From: SZUA-430 sp031413635
GTDB lineage: Bacteria; Pseudomonadota; Alphaproteobacteria; Micropepsales; Micropepsaceae
Direction of reading: 5' to 3'
Length of the DNA stretch: 64,000 bases
NCBI GenBank assembly: GCA_031413635.1
Contig: JANOFM010000168.1
Coordinates: 10,473-74,472, forward strand
Of the stretch, positions 16,527 through 25,604 are shown piece after piece. Numbering within the stretch: position 1 is the first letter of the stretch; each line of letters opens with the position of its first letter. The position numbers and the translations under genes were made by a program. The notes beneath the pieces were generated by a model. That model saw only the letters and a program-made list of their open reading frames with translations, was not told where the DNA came from and did no database searches.

Positions 16527-17498
16527 ATGTCTCTGGCGAAGCAAGGGTTTGCCTATCGGCGTGGTCTCACCGATCTCGGGAATGGGAGCTTCGCGTATCT
16601 TCAGCCCGACGGATCGTGGGGGTGGTCGAACGCTGGCTTGATCACCGACGGCGATCAGTCGTTGCTGGTCGATACGTTGTTCGACCTGAAGCTGACGCGC
16701 GACATGCTAGCCGCGATGCGCGATGCGGCACCGAGGGCGGCGAAACAGATCGGCACGCTGGTCAATACGCATCACAACGGCGATCATTGTTATGGCAACG
16801 AACTGGTCGCGGGCGCCGAGATTATCTCATCGTCGCATGCGCTGGAGGAAATGAGGCGCGAGACGCCTGCCTTGCTTGTCGGGTTCATGAAGGCGGCCCC
16901 GGGGCTGGGGTTGACAGGGGAGTACCTGCAGCACTGCTTCGGCGCATTCCAGTTCGGCGGCATTACACAGACGCTGCCGACGACGACGTTCACCGGGCAC
17001 ATGAACCGGCAGGTCGGCAACAAAGCGGTCGAGCTGATCGAAGTGGGACCGGCGCATACCGGCGGCGACGTGCTGGTGCATGTTCCGGCCGATCGGACGG
17101 TGTTCACCGGCGACATTTTGTTCATCGAGGGCACGCCGATCATGTGGGCGGGGCCGGTCGGCAATTGGATCGAGGCGTGCAACAGGATTTTGGCGCTGGA
17201 TTGCGAGACAATTGTGCCGGGGCACGGGCCTATCACCGACAAGCGCGGCGTCGAGGCGGTGCGAAACTACCTGACTTACATTCGCGACGAGGCACGCAAG
17301 CGTTACGATGCAGGGTTGAGTGCGCGCGATGCGGTGCACGACATTGGGCTCGGCGACTACGATTCCTGGGGCGATGCCGAGCGAATTGCCGTGAATGTGG
17401 CGACGCTCTACCGCGAGTTTTCGGGGGATGCGTCGCCGCCCAATGCAGCCGAATTGTTCGCGCAGATGGGCGAAATTTGGCAAAAGAGACACCGTTAG
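16527..17498 (+). CDS. MBL-fold metallo-hydrolase
   Basis: A 323-residue metallo-beta-lactamase-fold protein. The first metal motif reads NTHHNGDHCYGN, so HxHxDH is changed to HxNxDH; this variant is found in a recognisable subgroup. Later ligands are in GPAHTGGDVLVHVP, GDILFIEGTP and VPGHGPITDK. No signal peptide is seen. The open frame extends back to 16314 inside higA, but ATG 16527 begins a normal N-terminus. Substrate unknown. Confidence 0.88.
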   Translation: MSLAKQGFAYRRGLTDLGNGSFAYLQPDGSWGWSNAGLITDGDQSLLVDTLFDLKLTRDMLAAMRDAAPRAAKQIGTLVNTHHNGDHCYGNELVAGAEIISSSHALEEMRRETPALLVGFMKAAPGLGLTGEYLQHCFGAFQFGGITQTLPTTTFTGHMNRQVGNKAVELIEVGPAHTGGDVLVHVPADRTVFTGDILFIEGTPIMWAGPVGNWIEACNRILALDCETIVPGHGPITDKRGVEAVRNYLTYIRDEARKRYDAGLSARDAVHDIGLGDYDSWGDAERIAVNVATLYREFSGDASPPNAAELFAQMGEIWQKRHR

Positions 17499-17635
17499 TT
17501 CTTGTTCTGTTCGTGTCTACGTTGTAACGTCGCGCTTGTCATCCGATTTACGAAATTGTGCGTATTTCTTCGGGAGTGTCCGCGCGCGCACCTATCTATG
17601 TTTGGCGATGAACGAGACGACCATATGGGGGCGCA

Positions 17636-18721
17636 ATGTCTGATGGGCCCGGCCAACGCGAATTGTTGGACCGCTTGAAGATTAACCGAGACGGTGAGGA
17701 CGACGACGAGGGCGGCAATCGCTGGCTGATCGTGGGGTTCGTCACCGTTTGCGCACTGCTGGCGGCAGGCGCGATCTATGCGTTTTGGCCGATGCGGGGC
17801 CAATCCGATGCCGGGGCCTCCGAAACGAGCGCCTCGATAGCGGGCGATGCCAAGCCATCGTCTGTCCAGGTGCCGCTCGGCCCTTCTGCAGGCGGGGTGT
17901 TGTCGGCGTCGGGCTATGTGACGGCGCGGCGGTTGGCGACGGTGTCGGCGGAAATTACCGGCCGCGTTCTGGAAGTACTGGTCGAGGAAGGTATGACCGT
18001 GACGGCGGACCAGGTATTGGCGCGGCTCGATCCGTCGCTGGCGCGGATCGAAGTGGATTCGTCGCAAGCCGGTGTCAGAACGGCGCGCGGCGCGGTTAGT
18101 GCCGCAGAGTCCGATCAGGCCGAGGCGCAGCGCGTTCTGGAACGCATTCGGGGCATCAAGAGCGATTTTGCCAGCAAAGCCGACAACACGCGCGTCGAAG
18201 CGGCGGCGAAAAGCGCCGCGGCGCGTCTGGTCCAAGCGCAAGGCAATTTGGCCTCGGCGCAACAGAACCTGGCGCGGGCGCGTACGCTGCTCGACAAGCA
18301 TGAAATTCGCGCGCCGTTTGCCGGCGTGGTTACGACGAAAGACGCGCAGCCCGGAGAAATCGTTTCGCCGTCGGCAGCCGGCGGCGGGTTCACGCGTACC
18401 GGCATTTGCACGATCGTCGACATGAACTCGCTTGAGGTCGAAGTCGAGGTCAACGAGTCCTTCATCAGCCGCGTCAAGCCCGGACAGAAAGCGAGCGCGA
18501 CGTTGGATGCCTATCCGGAATGGGAAATTCCGGCCTCCGTCGCCGCGATCATTCCGACCGCCAACCGCGACAAGGCGACGGTCAAGGTGCGGGTCACCAT
18601 CCAGACCGGCGATCCGCGCATCTTGCCCGAGATGGCGGCAAAGGTGATTTTCTACGACGACGCAAAGCCCCCCTCGCCCGCCGCGGCGCCGGCGCCCCGC
18701 CCGCAAGGAACCGCTCCATGA
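17636..18721 (+). CDS. Periplasmic adaptor subunit (MacA/HlyD family)
   Basis: A 361-residue membrane-fusion protein. Residues 1-29 are charged and cytoplasmic, then a single transmembrane anchor (WLIVGFVTVCALLAAGAIYAF, about 30-50 without its last residue). The lipoyl half-motifs are ATVSAEITGRVLEVLVEEG and ARTLLDKHEIRAPFAGVV, flanking an alpha-helical hairpin rich in Ala/Gln. It links the inner-membrane ABC exporter to an outer-membrane channel. The stop overlaps the ATPase start. First gene of a four-gene export operon. Confidence 0.92.
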   Translation: MSDGPGQRELLDRLKINRDGEDDDEGGNRWLIVGFVTVCALLAAGAIYAFWPMRGQSDAGASETSASIAGDAKPSSVQVPLGPSAGGVLSASGYVTARRLATVSAEITGRVLEVLVEEGMTVTADQVLARLDPSLARIEVDSSQAGVRTARGAVSAAESDQAEAQRVLERIRGIKSDFASKADNTRVEAAAKSAAARLVQAQGNLASAQQNLARARTLLDKHEIRAPFAGVVTTKDAQPGEIVSPSAAGGGFTRTGICTIVDMNSLEVEVEVNESFISRVKPGQKASATLDAYPEWEIPASVAAIIPTANRDKATVKVRVTIQTGDPRILPEMAAKVIFYDDAKPPSPAAAPAPRPQGTAP

Positions 18722-19410
18722 TCGAACCGCTCATCGTCATCAAAGGTGTCGGCAAGCGCTATATGCGCGGCAAGCAGAGCGTGCAGATTTTCGATCACCT
18801 CGACATGACGATCCCGCGGCAGGATTTCGTGGCGATCATGGGACCGTCGGGATCAGGCAAGACGACACTGCTCAACATGTTGGGGGGTATCGACAGCCCA
18901 AGCGGCGGCGCGATCGAGTTCGACGGCAAGCGCATGGACGATCTCGACGAAAGCAAACTCGCCGCGTTTCGCGCCGGGAATGTCGGCTTCATTTTTCAGT
19001 TTTACAATCTGATGCCGATGTTAACCGCGTCGCAGAACGTGGAACTGCCGTTGCTGTTGACGAAGCTTGGACCCAAGGCGCGGCGCGAGCGGGTGAAGAC
19101 CGCGCTTGAGATCGTTGGATTGTCCGACCGGGCGCGGCACAAGCCTTCCGAGCTTTCGGGCGGTCAGCAGCAACGCGTCGCGATCGCGCGGGCGATCGTG
19201 TCGGACCCGAAGCTGTTGCTCTGCGACGAGCCGACGGGCGACCTCGACCGCGAGACAGCGGGCGAGATTTTGTCGATGCTGCAGACGTTGAACCGAGATC
19301 TGGGCAAGACGATCGTCATGGTGACGCACGATCCGGAAGCCGCGCGCTTCGCCAAGCGCACGCTTCACTTGGACAAGGGGCATTTCAGCGAGAAGGACTT
19401 TCGCCAGTGA
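18718..19410 (+). CDS. ABC transporter ATP-binding protein (MacB/LolD type)
   Basis: A 230-residue ATPase. Walker A is GPSGSGKTTLLNMLGG, the Q-loop FIFQFYNLMPML, the signature LSGGQQQRVAIARAI, Walker B LLLCDEPTGDLD, and the switch histidine lies in MVTHDPEAA. It energises the two FtsX-type permeases encoded next. Its start overlaps the adaptor stop and its stop overlaps the GTG start of the first permease by four bases. Confidence 0.95.
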   Translation: MIEPLIVIKGVGKRYMRGKQSVQIFDHLDMTIPRQDFVAIMGPSGSGKTTLLNMLGGIDSPSGGAIEFDGKRMDDLDESKLAAFRAGNVGFIFQFYNLMPMLTASQNVELPLLLTKLGPKARRERVKTALEIVGLSDRARHKPSELSGGQQQRVAIARAIVSDPKLLLCDEPTGDLDRETAGEILSMLQTLNRDLGKTIVMVTHDPEAARFAKRTLHLDKGHFSEKDFRQ

Positions 19411-20561
19411 CTTTCATCGATTTGATCCGCAAGAATCTGTTCCGCAAGAAACTGCGCACGATTTTGACCGTGATCGCGATTTTCGTGGCGTTCCTGATTT
19501 TCGGCGTGCTGGCGACGTTTCAGAACGCGCTGAACGCCGGGGTCGAGGTTGCGGGCGCGGACCGGTTGATCACCACGAACAGGATCAACTTCACGCTGCC
19601 GATGCCGATCGCCTATGCCACGCGGACGGCGTCGGTCTCCGGCGTCAGCCGCGTTGCGCACGCCGAATGGTTCGGCGGATATTATCAGGAGACGCGCAAT
19701 TTTCTGGTGGCGTTCGCCATCGATCCGCAGAACTACCTTGATATCTATCGCGAGTATCTGATGCCGCCGGCGCAGCGCGAAACGTTCCTGCGCGACAAGA
19801 CGAGCATTTTGGTCGGCAAAGCGGTCGCGGACCAATACGGTTGGAAGGTCGGAGACCGGCTGCCGCTGAAGAGCAATATCTATCGCCAAAAGAACGGGTC
19901 GGACACCTGGGACTTCACGATCGCCGGCATCGTCAGCGGAGACGACGCGCGCGTCGATACGAACTTGGTGATGTTCCACTACGCCTATCTGGCCGACACG
20001 CGCAGTTTCGGCGACGGCACGACCGGGTGGATGATCCTCAAGACGACGGACGCGAAAGAGAACGCCCGCGTGATGCGCGAGGTCGACGCGTTGTTCGCGA
20101 ATTCGGCGTTCGAGACCGAGACGAAGACCGAGCAGGCTTTCAACAAGGCCTTCGCGGAGCAGCTGGGCGATCTCGGCTTTATCGTGACTGCGGTCGTGGG
20201 CGCAGCGTTCGTGACCATCCTTTTGATTGTGGGCAACACGATGATGCTGACGGTGCGCGAACGCACCGGCGAGATCGCAGTGATGAAGACAATCGGCTTC
20301 ACCACAAAGCGCATTTTCGCGCTCGTCATCGGGGAATCGATGCTGCTCGCGGTTTTCGGCGGAGTACTCGGCATTGCGATGGCATGGCTTGCGAGCCTGG
20401 CGCTTGCGAGTGCGATGAGCCGCTTCGGGCCGTTCGCGTTCTCGTTCGATACCGCGCTTTTTGCCTTCGCTCTGATGGCGCTGCTCGGATTGTTCACGGG
20501 GTTGCTGCCGGCGCTGCGCGCGATGAATACCGACGTGGTGACCGCGCTGGGGAGGAAGTGA
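19407..20561 (+). CDS. ABC transporter permease, FtsX/MacB type (1)
   Basis: A 384-residue permease with the four-helix MacB/FtsX topology: one transmembrane helix near residues 18-40, a large periplasmic domain of about 200 residues, then three C-terminal helices (IVTAVVGAAFVTILLIVG, VIGESMLLAVFGGVLGIAM, FAFALMALLGLFTGLLPAL). The coupling motif before helix 3 is VRERTGEIAVMKTIGFTTKR. Starts with GTG inside the ATPase stop codon. Probably works as a heterodimer with the next gene product. Confidence 0.92.
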   Translation: MTFIDLIRKNLFRKKLRTILTVIAIFVAFLIFGVLATFQNALNAGVEVAGADRLITTNRINFTLPMPIAYATRTASVSGVSRVAHAEWFGGYYQETRNFLVAFAIDPQNYLDIYREYLMPPAQRETFLRDKTSILVGKAVADQYGWKVGDRLPLKSNIYRQKNGSDTWDFTIAGIVSGDDARVDTNLVMFHYAYLADTRSFGDGTTGWMILKTTDAKENARVMREVDALFANSAFETETKTEQAFNKAFAEQLGDLGFIVTAVVGAAFVTILLIVGNTMMLTVRERTGEIAVMKTIGFTTKRIFALVIGESMLLAVFGGVLGIAMAWLASLALASAMSRFGPFAFSFDTALFAFALMALLGLFTGLLPALRAMNTDVVTALGRK

Positions 20562-20565
20562 GCCG

Positions 20566-21756
20566 ATGAACCGCCTCTTCACCCAGATCGCCGCCGTCAC
20601 GATGATGAATTTGCGTTCGCTGCCGCAACGGTTGTGGACTTCGCTTGCGACGGTGGTGGCGATCGCGCTGGTCACCGGCGTGCTGCTCGCGTTTCTCGCG
20701 ATGGCGCACGGGTTTCAGGCGACGGTCGCGGGCACTGGCGCGCCGGACGTCGCCGTCGTCGTGCGCAAGGGAAGCGAAAGCGAGATCAACTCGATCCTGT
20801 CGCGCGAACAGGTGCTGTTGATGCAGCAGGCGCCGGGCATTGCCAAGGCCGCCGACGGCAAGCCGCTGATGTCGGCGGAGCTTTACGTCATCGTCGACGG
20901 CCTCAAGAAGTCGAGCGGGACGAAGGCGAACCTGCCCTTGCGCGGGCTCGGGCCGCTCGCGGGCGATGTCCGGCGCGGCGTTCGGATTTCGGCCGGGCGC
21001 ATGTTCCGGCCGGGAACCGCCGAACTCGTGGTCGGGCGCTCGGTCTCGAAGCAGTTTCGCGGCTTCGAGCTTGGGCAAAAAATCCGGCTTGCGTCGCAGA
21101 ATTGGGTCGTGGTCGGCGAGTTCGACGCGGGCGGGACGGTGTTCGAATCGGAAATCTGGGCGGACGTGGCGCTGCTGCAGGGGCTCTTTCAACGCGGCAG
21201 CACGGTGCAGACCATGCGGCTGAGGATGGACGGCCCGCAAGCGCTGGCGGGCCTTCGCGCCTATTCCGACGGGGACCCGCGCCTGAAGCTCGATATCAAA
21301 TCCGAGGTCGATTACTATGCGCGGCAGAGCCGGAGCATCGGCGATCTCATCCTCTATCTCGGCTGGCCGCTTGCCATAGCGATGTCGTTCGGCGCGCTGG
21401 CCGGGGCGCTCAATACGATGTTTGCCTCGGTCGATGCGCGCACGCGCGAGATCGCGACGATGCGCGCCATCGGCTTTCGCGGGTTGCCGGCCTTCATCGG
21501 CACGATGGTCGAGTCGCTTCTGCTGGCGGCGGCCGGCGGGATCGTCGGGGCGATCGGAACCTATCTCTTGTTCGACGGCCTAAGTGCGGCGACACTGGGC
21601 AGCAATTTCACGCAAGTGGTGTTTTCGCTGCAACTGTCGTCCGATCTCGTGTTGCAGGGTTTGATCCTGGCGCTGGTGATCGGTGTCGCGGGCGGCGTGT
21701 TTCCCGCCTGGCGCGCCGCGCGCGTGCCGTTGCTCGCCGCATTCAAGGAGCAATAA
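20566..21756 (+). CDS. ABC transporter permease, FtsX/MacB type (2)
   Basis: A 396-residue paralogue of the preceding permease with the same topology: helix 1 near residues 20-42, a periplasmic domain, and three C-terminal helices. The coupling motif is DARTREIATMRAIGFRGLP and the family end is GVFPAWRAARVPLLAAF. A strong Shine-Dalgarno (gaggaag) precedes the ATG. Together the four genes encode a MacAB-like exporter with split ATPase and permease subunits; no TolC gene is adjacent. Converges with the GNAT gene 3 bases away. Confidence 0.92.
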   Translation: MNRLFTQIAAVTMMNLRSLPQRLWTSLATVVAIALVTGVLLAFLAMAHGFQATVAGTGAPDVAVVVRKGSESEINSILSREQVLLMQQAPGIAKAADGKPLMSAELYVIVDGLKKSSGTKANLPLRGLGPLAGDVRRGVRISAGRMFRPGTAELVVGRSVSKQFRGFELGQKIRLASQNWVVVGEFDAGGTVFESEIWADVALLQGLFQRGSTVQTMRLRMDGPQALAGLRAYSDGDPRLKLDIKSEVDYYARQSRSIGDLILYLGWPLAIAMSFGALAGALNTMFASVDARTREIATMRAIGFRGLPAFIGTMVESLLLAAAGGIVGAIGTYLLFDGLSAATLGSNFTQVVFSLQLSSDLVLQGLILALVIGVAGGVFPAWRAARVPLLAAFKEQ

Positions 21757-21759
21757 CGC

Positions 21760-22254
21760 TTAAAGATTTTTGACGTATTGGATGAAGCCCGCGTTCGTTG
21801 CGACGCGGTCGTAGAGTTGGCGCGCGGTTGCATTCGATTCGTGCGTCAGCCAGTAGACCTTTTTGCCGCCGGCCGCCCGTATCACGTCGTAGACGTGCTC
21901 GATCAAGGCGTGGCCCATGCCGGTGCCGCGTTCGGCGGGATCGACAAACAAATCCTGCAGATAACACGTCGGGCGGTCGAGCCAGCCGGAGCGATGGAGT
22001 ATGATTTGCACGAGACCGCGCGCGGTGCCGTCTCGTTCGGCGAGATAGGCAAACATGGGCTCCGCCGGATCCAAGAAACGTTTGAAGGTGACGTCGTATT
22101 GCGCCCCGGGCAGCGACGTCTGGTAGAAATCGAGATAGCCCTTCCAGAGCGCCTGCCAGACGGCGCGGTCGGCTCCGACCACCGGACGGATGCGGATTGG
22201 GCCCTTGTCGCTCGCCATGCCGAACGCCGTAGCGTTAAGTCCGAAAGAGTTCAT
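21760..22254 (-). CDS. GNAT family N-acetyltransferase
   Basis: A 164-residue acetyltransferase. The acetyl-CoA loop is LFVDPAERGTGMGHALIEHV (motif A, RGTGMG), preceded by strand AYLAERDGTARGLVQIILHR; motif B ends in YWLTHESNATARQLYDRV. Resembles spermidine/aminoglycoside-type GNATs but the acceptor is unknown. The start at 22254 is preceded by a G-rich stretch; ATG 22218 is an alternative. Confidence 0.92.
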   Translation of the reverse strand: MNSFGLNATAFGMASDKGPIRIRPVVGADRAVWQALWKGYLDFYQTSLPGAQYDVTFKRFLDPAEPMFAYLAERDGTARGLVQIILHRSGWLDRPTCYLQDLFVDPAERGTGMGHALIEHVYDVIRAAGGKKVYWLTHESNATARQLYDRVATNAGFIQYVKNL

Positions 22255-22336
22255 CGCCTGCCCCCGCGCTTCGGCGTTTGTTATGTGCTAATTCAAGCTT
22301 AACTCGGAATGCACCAGAACGCAGCGTGGAAACATC

Positions 22337-23128
22337 ATGGCCTCACTTATTCTTTACGAGCATCCACTCAGTCCCTATGCGCAGAAATGCAAAATCGCGC
22401 TTCTGGAGAAGGGCGTCCCGTTTCAATTGAAGATGCCCGCCGCCATCGGCACGGGCCAAGTCGATGCCGAATTCTTGAAAGCGTCGCCGCGCGGGGAAGT
22501 GCCGGCGCTGGTCGACGGCGATTTCGCGATCTTCGATTCGACCGTCATTCTCGAATATATCGAGGACAAGTTTCCGGCACCAGCGCTTCTGCCACGCGAT
22601 CCGAAGCTGCGCGCCAAAGCGCGGATGATCGAAGATGCGATGGACACGCTCTATGAGCCGATCAACTGGGGGCTTGGCGAGATTCGCTGGTTTAAACGCG
22701 CCGAGGGCGAGCGCGCCCGGGTGATCGAGGCGCGCGCGGCGGCCCAGGCGCGCGATTTCTTCGAGTGGCTCGAGCGGCAACTTGGCGATCAAGAGTGGTT
22801 CTGCGGGAGGGCTTTCGGTTGGGCCGACCTTTCGGTCGTTCCCTATATCAACGGATCGGCGGGGTTGGGTGTCGGGCCGCAAGCCACGTCGAAACTCGGG
22901 CGCTGGCAGGCGCGTGCGAATGCGCGGGCCTCGGTGACCCAAGTGGCGCAGCAGGCCGCGGAATCGATCAAGGGCATGGCGATGGTCGGCGAGGCCGTGC
23001 GTCAGCGTCTGTTCAAGCGCGAATATCGCGACCACCGGCTTGAGTGGATGATCCGATCCGGCGGGCTCGACGTCGTGCTCGAAGGACTCAAGGCCGACAC
23101 GATCCGTTTCTCCAACGAATTCAGGTGA
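22337..23128 (+). CDS. Glutathione S-transferase family protein
   Basis: A 263-residue GST. N-terminal fold MASLILYEHPLSPYAQKCKI with cis-Pro segment ASPRGEVPALVDGD and FDSTVILEYIEDKF; alpha domain with WFCGRAFGWADLSVVPYING. The C-terminus has about 50 residues beyond usual GSTs. Immediately followed (4 bases) by a second, different GST gene, indicating co-expression for conjugation or dehalogenation chemistry that cannot be named. Confidence 0.92.
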   Translation: MASLILYEHPLSPYAQKCKIALLEKGVPFQLKMPAAIGTGQVDAEFLKASPRGEVPALVDGDFAIFDSTVILEYIEDKFPAPALLPRDPKLRAKARMIEDAMDTLYEPINWGLGEIRWFKRAEGERARVIEARAAAQARDFFEWLERQLGDQEWFCGRAFGWADLSVVPYINGSAGLGVGPQATSKLGRWQARANARASVTQVAQQAAESIKGMAMVGEAVRQRLFKREYRDHRLEWMIRSGGLDVVLEGLKADTIRFSNEFR

Positions 23129-23132
23129 TCTT

Positions 23133-24053
23133 ATGAGCGAGATTATTTTCCATCACTATTGGACGTCGCCGTTCTCGGAGAAAATTCGCGTCGTCTTCGG
23201 CATGAAGGGGCTTTCGTGGCGTTCGGTCGAAATTCCGAACATGATGCCCAAACCCGATCTGATGCCGTTGACGGGCGGGTATCGCAAAACGCCGGTGATG
23301 CAGATCGGCGCCGACGTCTATTGCGACACGCAGTTGATCATCCGCACGCTCGAGGAGCGGTTTCCGGCGAAGCCCGTCGTGCATCACGGCGGGCTTTCCT
23401 ATGCGATGGCCTTCTGGTCGGACCGGCCGTTCTTTCAAGCCACGATTCCGCTGATCTTCGGCGAGTTGGGGCCCATGCTTCCCGAAGCGTTCAAGAAAGA
23501 CCGGGAGAAGATGTTTCCCGAGCGCCCGTTCAACTACGAGCAGATGAAGGCGGCGGTACCTGCGTTTCGCGATCAGTGGCGCGCGCATGCGGCGATGATC
23601 AACGATTCGCTGGCGCCGCAGTGCAAATTCCTCGCGGGCAACGAGCCCACGATCGCCGACGCGCATTGCCACATGAATATCTGGTTCCTGAAGAACACTC
23701 TTTCGGGCGTGGCGGACGGGCTGTTGAAGGAGTTTCCCGCGGTCGCGACGTGGTACGAGCGCGTCAAGGCGATCGGTCACGGCCAGCTTACGCCGATGGA
23801 CTCGAAGGACGCCTTGCGGATAGCGAAAGGGTCCATGCCGAGCGCAAAGGCGCAGGTCGACGCGCACGATCCCAACGGCCGCAAGCCCGGCGATTGGGTG
23901 AGCGTGATGGCGGACGACTACGGTCGCGATCCGGTCGCGGGCGAACTCGTGTTTTCCAATGCCCACGAGATTGCGATCAAGCGGCAAGATCCTGCCGTGG
24001 GCGACGTGGTCGTGCATTTTCCACGCGCGGGCTTCTTGGTTATGGCGGCCTAA
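23133..24053 (+). CDS. Glutathione S-transferase family protein, long form
   Basis: A 306-residue GST-fold protein. The thioredoxin domain starts IIFHHYWTSPFSEKIRVVFG, with cis-Pro region GGYRKTPVMQIGADVYCDTQ and LIIRTLEERFPAK. The helical part includes FLAGNEPTIADAHCHMNIWF. The final 80 residues (VDAHDPNGRKPGDWVSVMAD onward) form an extra C-terminal beta-type domain seen in a GST subgroup. Sits between another GST and a carboxylesterase in one operon. Confidence 0.9.
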   Translation: MSEIIFHHYWTSPFSEKIRVVFGMKGLSWRSVEIPNMMPKPDLMPLTGGYRKTPVMQIGADVYCDTQLIIRTLEERFPAKPVVHHGGLSYAMAFWSDRPFFQATIPLIFGELGPMLPEAFKKDREKMFPERPFNYEQMKAAVPAFRDQWRAHAAMINDSLAPQCKFLAGNEPTIADAHCHMNIWFLKNTLSGVADGLLKEFPAVATWYERVKAIGHGQLTPMDSKDALRIAKGSMPSAKAQVDAHDPNGRKPGDWVSVMADDYGRDPVAGELVFSNAHEIAIKRQDPAVGDVVVHFPRAGFLVMAA

Positions 24054-24064
24054 AGGAGCGAACG

Positions 24065-25591
24065 ATGAATGCACCCGAAGCGCTTCCCGTCGTCGTCGAG
24101 ACGGCTTGCGGCAAATTGGAGGGCGCGCGCAAAGGCGGCGTCGCCGTGTTCAAAGGCATTCCCTTTGCAATCGCGCGGCGCTGGCACGCCCCGAAAGCGG
24201 TGGCGCCGTGGAGCGGCATGAGGTCCGCGCGCGCGGCAGGCGCGGTTGCGCCGCAGAACCCGACAGCGCTTGAAGGGCTGATCGCCAGCGGCGGCAAGAC
24301 CGTTCAGAGCGTGGACTGCCTGTTCCTCAACGTGTGGACGCCGGCGTGCGACGGGGCCAAGCGGCCGGTGATGGTTTGGATTCACGGCGGCGCGTTCGTG
24401 ACGGGCGCGGGCAGTCTGGGGCTCTATCATGGCGCCAAGTTGGCGCAGCTCGGCGATGTGGTGATCGTCACCGTGAACTATCGCATGGGCGGACTAGGCT
24501 TCTTGCGATTGTCTGAGGTGACGCGCGGTCAGGTGCCGGCCGGTGGCAGCGAGGGGCTGCTCGATCAAATCGCCGCCTTGCAATGGGTGCAGGACAATAT
24601 CGCGGCATTCGGGGGCGATGCAGGCAATGTCACGATTTTCGGCGAGAGCGCGGGGGGCATGAGCGTCGTGTCGCTGCTCGCCAGCCCCAAGGCGCACGGG
24701 CTGTTTCACAGGGCGATCTGCCAGAGCGGCGGCGGGCATATCGCGCACAGCGCCGATCACGCGAACCGCATCGCCGAGGTGTATCTAAAGCATTTGGGCG
24801 CCGGCGACGCTGCCGCGCTGGAACGTGCGCCGGTCGAGGCGCTACTGAAGGCCCAAGCCGATTTGCTTGCAGAGGTCGATGCCAAGCAGGATCCACACAA
24901 ACTGGGAGCGATGGCGTTCCAGCCAGTCGTCGACGGCGAGGTTCTGACACAGCGGCCGATCGAGGCGGTGCGCGGCGGTTCTGCGAAGGGCGTTCAGGTC
25001 ATCGCCGGCACGACGACCGAGGAATGGAAGCTGTGGACCGCGCTCGATACGCGCTTTCATACGATGGACGAGGACAAGCTCGCACGCTGGGCGGAGCGTA
25101 TGTTCGGCGATGCGGCGGCCAGCTTGCTCGCGGCGGATCGAGACGGCTCGCCTTACGAACGGTATGTCTCGATGCAGACCAATCGGGCGTTTCGCGAACC
25201 GACTTTGCGCTTTCTGGCGGCGCAGGGATACCACGCCCCGGTCTATCAGTACGTGTTCGATTGGCGCTCGCCCGCAATGGGCGGGGCGTTTGGCGCATGT
25301 CATGCGCTGGAGTTGGGCTTTGTGTTCGGGTCGCACAGTCTGCCGGGATCGGATCAGTTTTTCGGTTCGGGTCCCGTGGCCGACGCCATCAGCCAGGCGA
25401 TGATGACAATTTGGACTTCGTTCGCGCACAACGGCGTGCCGAAGGGTCACGGTCTCGATGCGTGGCCGCGTTGGTCGAAGGAAACGCCGACGGCACTGGT
25501 GTTCGGCGCGGATTCGCGGCCGGCGCATGCGAGCCGGTTCGAACCGCCGGCAGCTTGGACTGCTCTGCCGGATCGCTTGGTGGGGCCTTAA
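24065..25591 (+). CDS. Type B carboxylesterase/lipase family protein
   Basis: A 508-residue esterase. The oxyanion motif is MVWIHGGAFVTGAG, the nucleophile elbow VTIFGESAGGMSVVSLLASP, and the His lies in GACHALELGFVFG. The signature EDCLFLNVWTP appears as VDCLFLNVWTP. No signal peptide, so likely cytoplasmic. Starts 11 bases after the long GST; the three genes probably act on the same xenobiotic or ester-conjugate class (inference). Converges with the Popeye-like gene. Confidence 0.93.
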   Translation: MNAPEALPVVVETACGKLEGARKGGVAVFKGIPFAIARRWHAPKAVAPWSGMRSARAAGAVAPQNPTALEGLIASGGKTVQSVDCLFLNVWTPACDGAKRPVMVWIHGGAFVTGAGSLGLYHGAKLAQLGDVVIVTVNYRMGGLGFLRLSEVTRGQVPAGGSEGLLDQIAALQWVQDNIAAFGGDAGNVTIFGESAGGMSVVSLLASPKAHGLFHRAICQSGGGHIAHSADHANRIAEVYLKHLGAGDAAALERAPVEALLKAQADLLAEVDAKQDPHKLGAMAFQPVVDGEVLTQRPIEAVRGGSAKGVQVIAGTTTEEWKLWTALDTRFHTMDEDKLARWAERMFGDAAASLLAADRDGSPYERYVSMQTNRAFREPTLRFLAAQGYHAPVYQYVFDWRSPAMGGAFGACHALELGFVFGSHSLPGSDQFFGSGPVADAISQAMMTIWTSFAHNGVPKGHGLDAWPRWSKETPTALVFGADSRPAHASRFEPPAAWTALPDRLVGP

Positions 25592-25604
25592 TGCACCGTA
25601 GCGT

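Noticed and set aside
17495..18706. Long minus-strand frame opposite the MacA-like adaptor; also those at 12974-13978, 27408-28937 and 44175-46115
   Set aside because: They are antisense or out-of-frame shadows of well-supported genes in GC-rich DNA, with Arg/Ala/His-rich translations.
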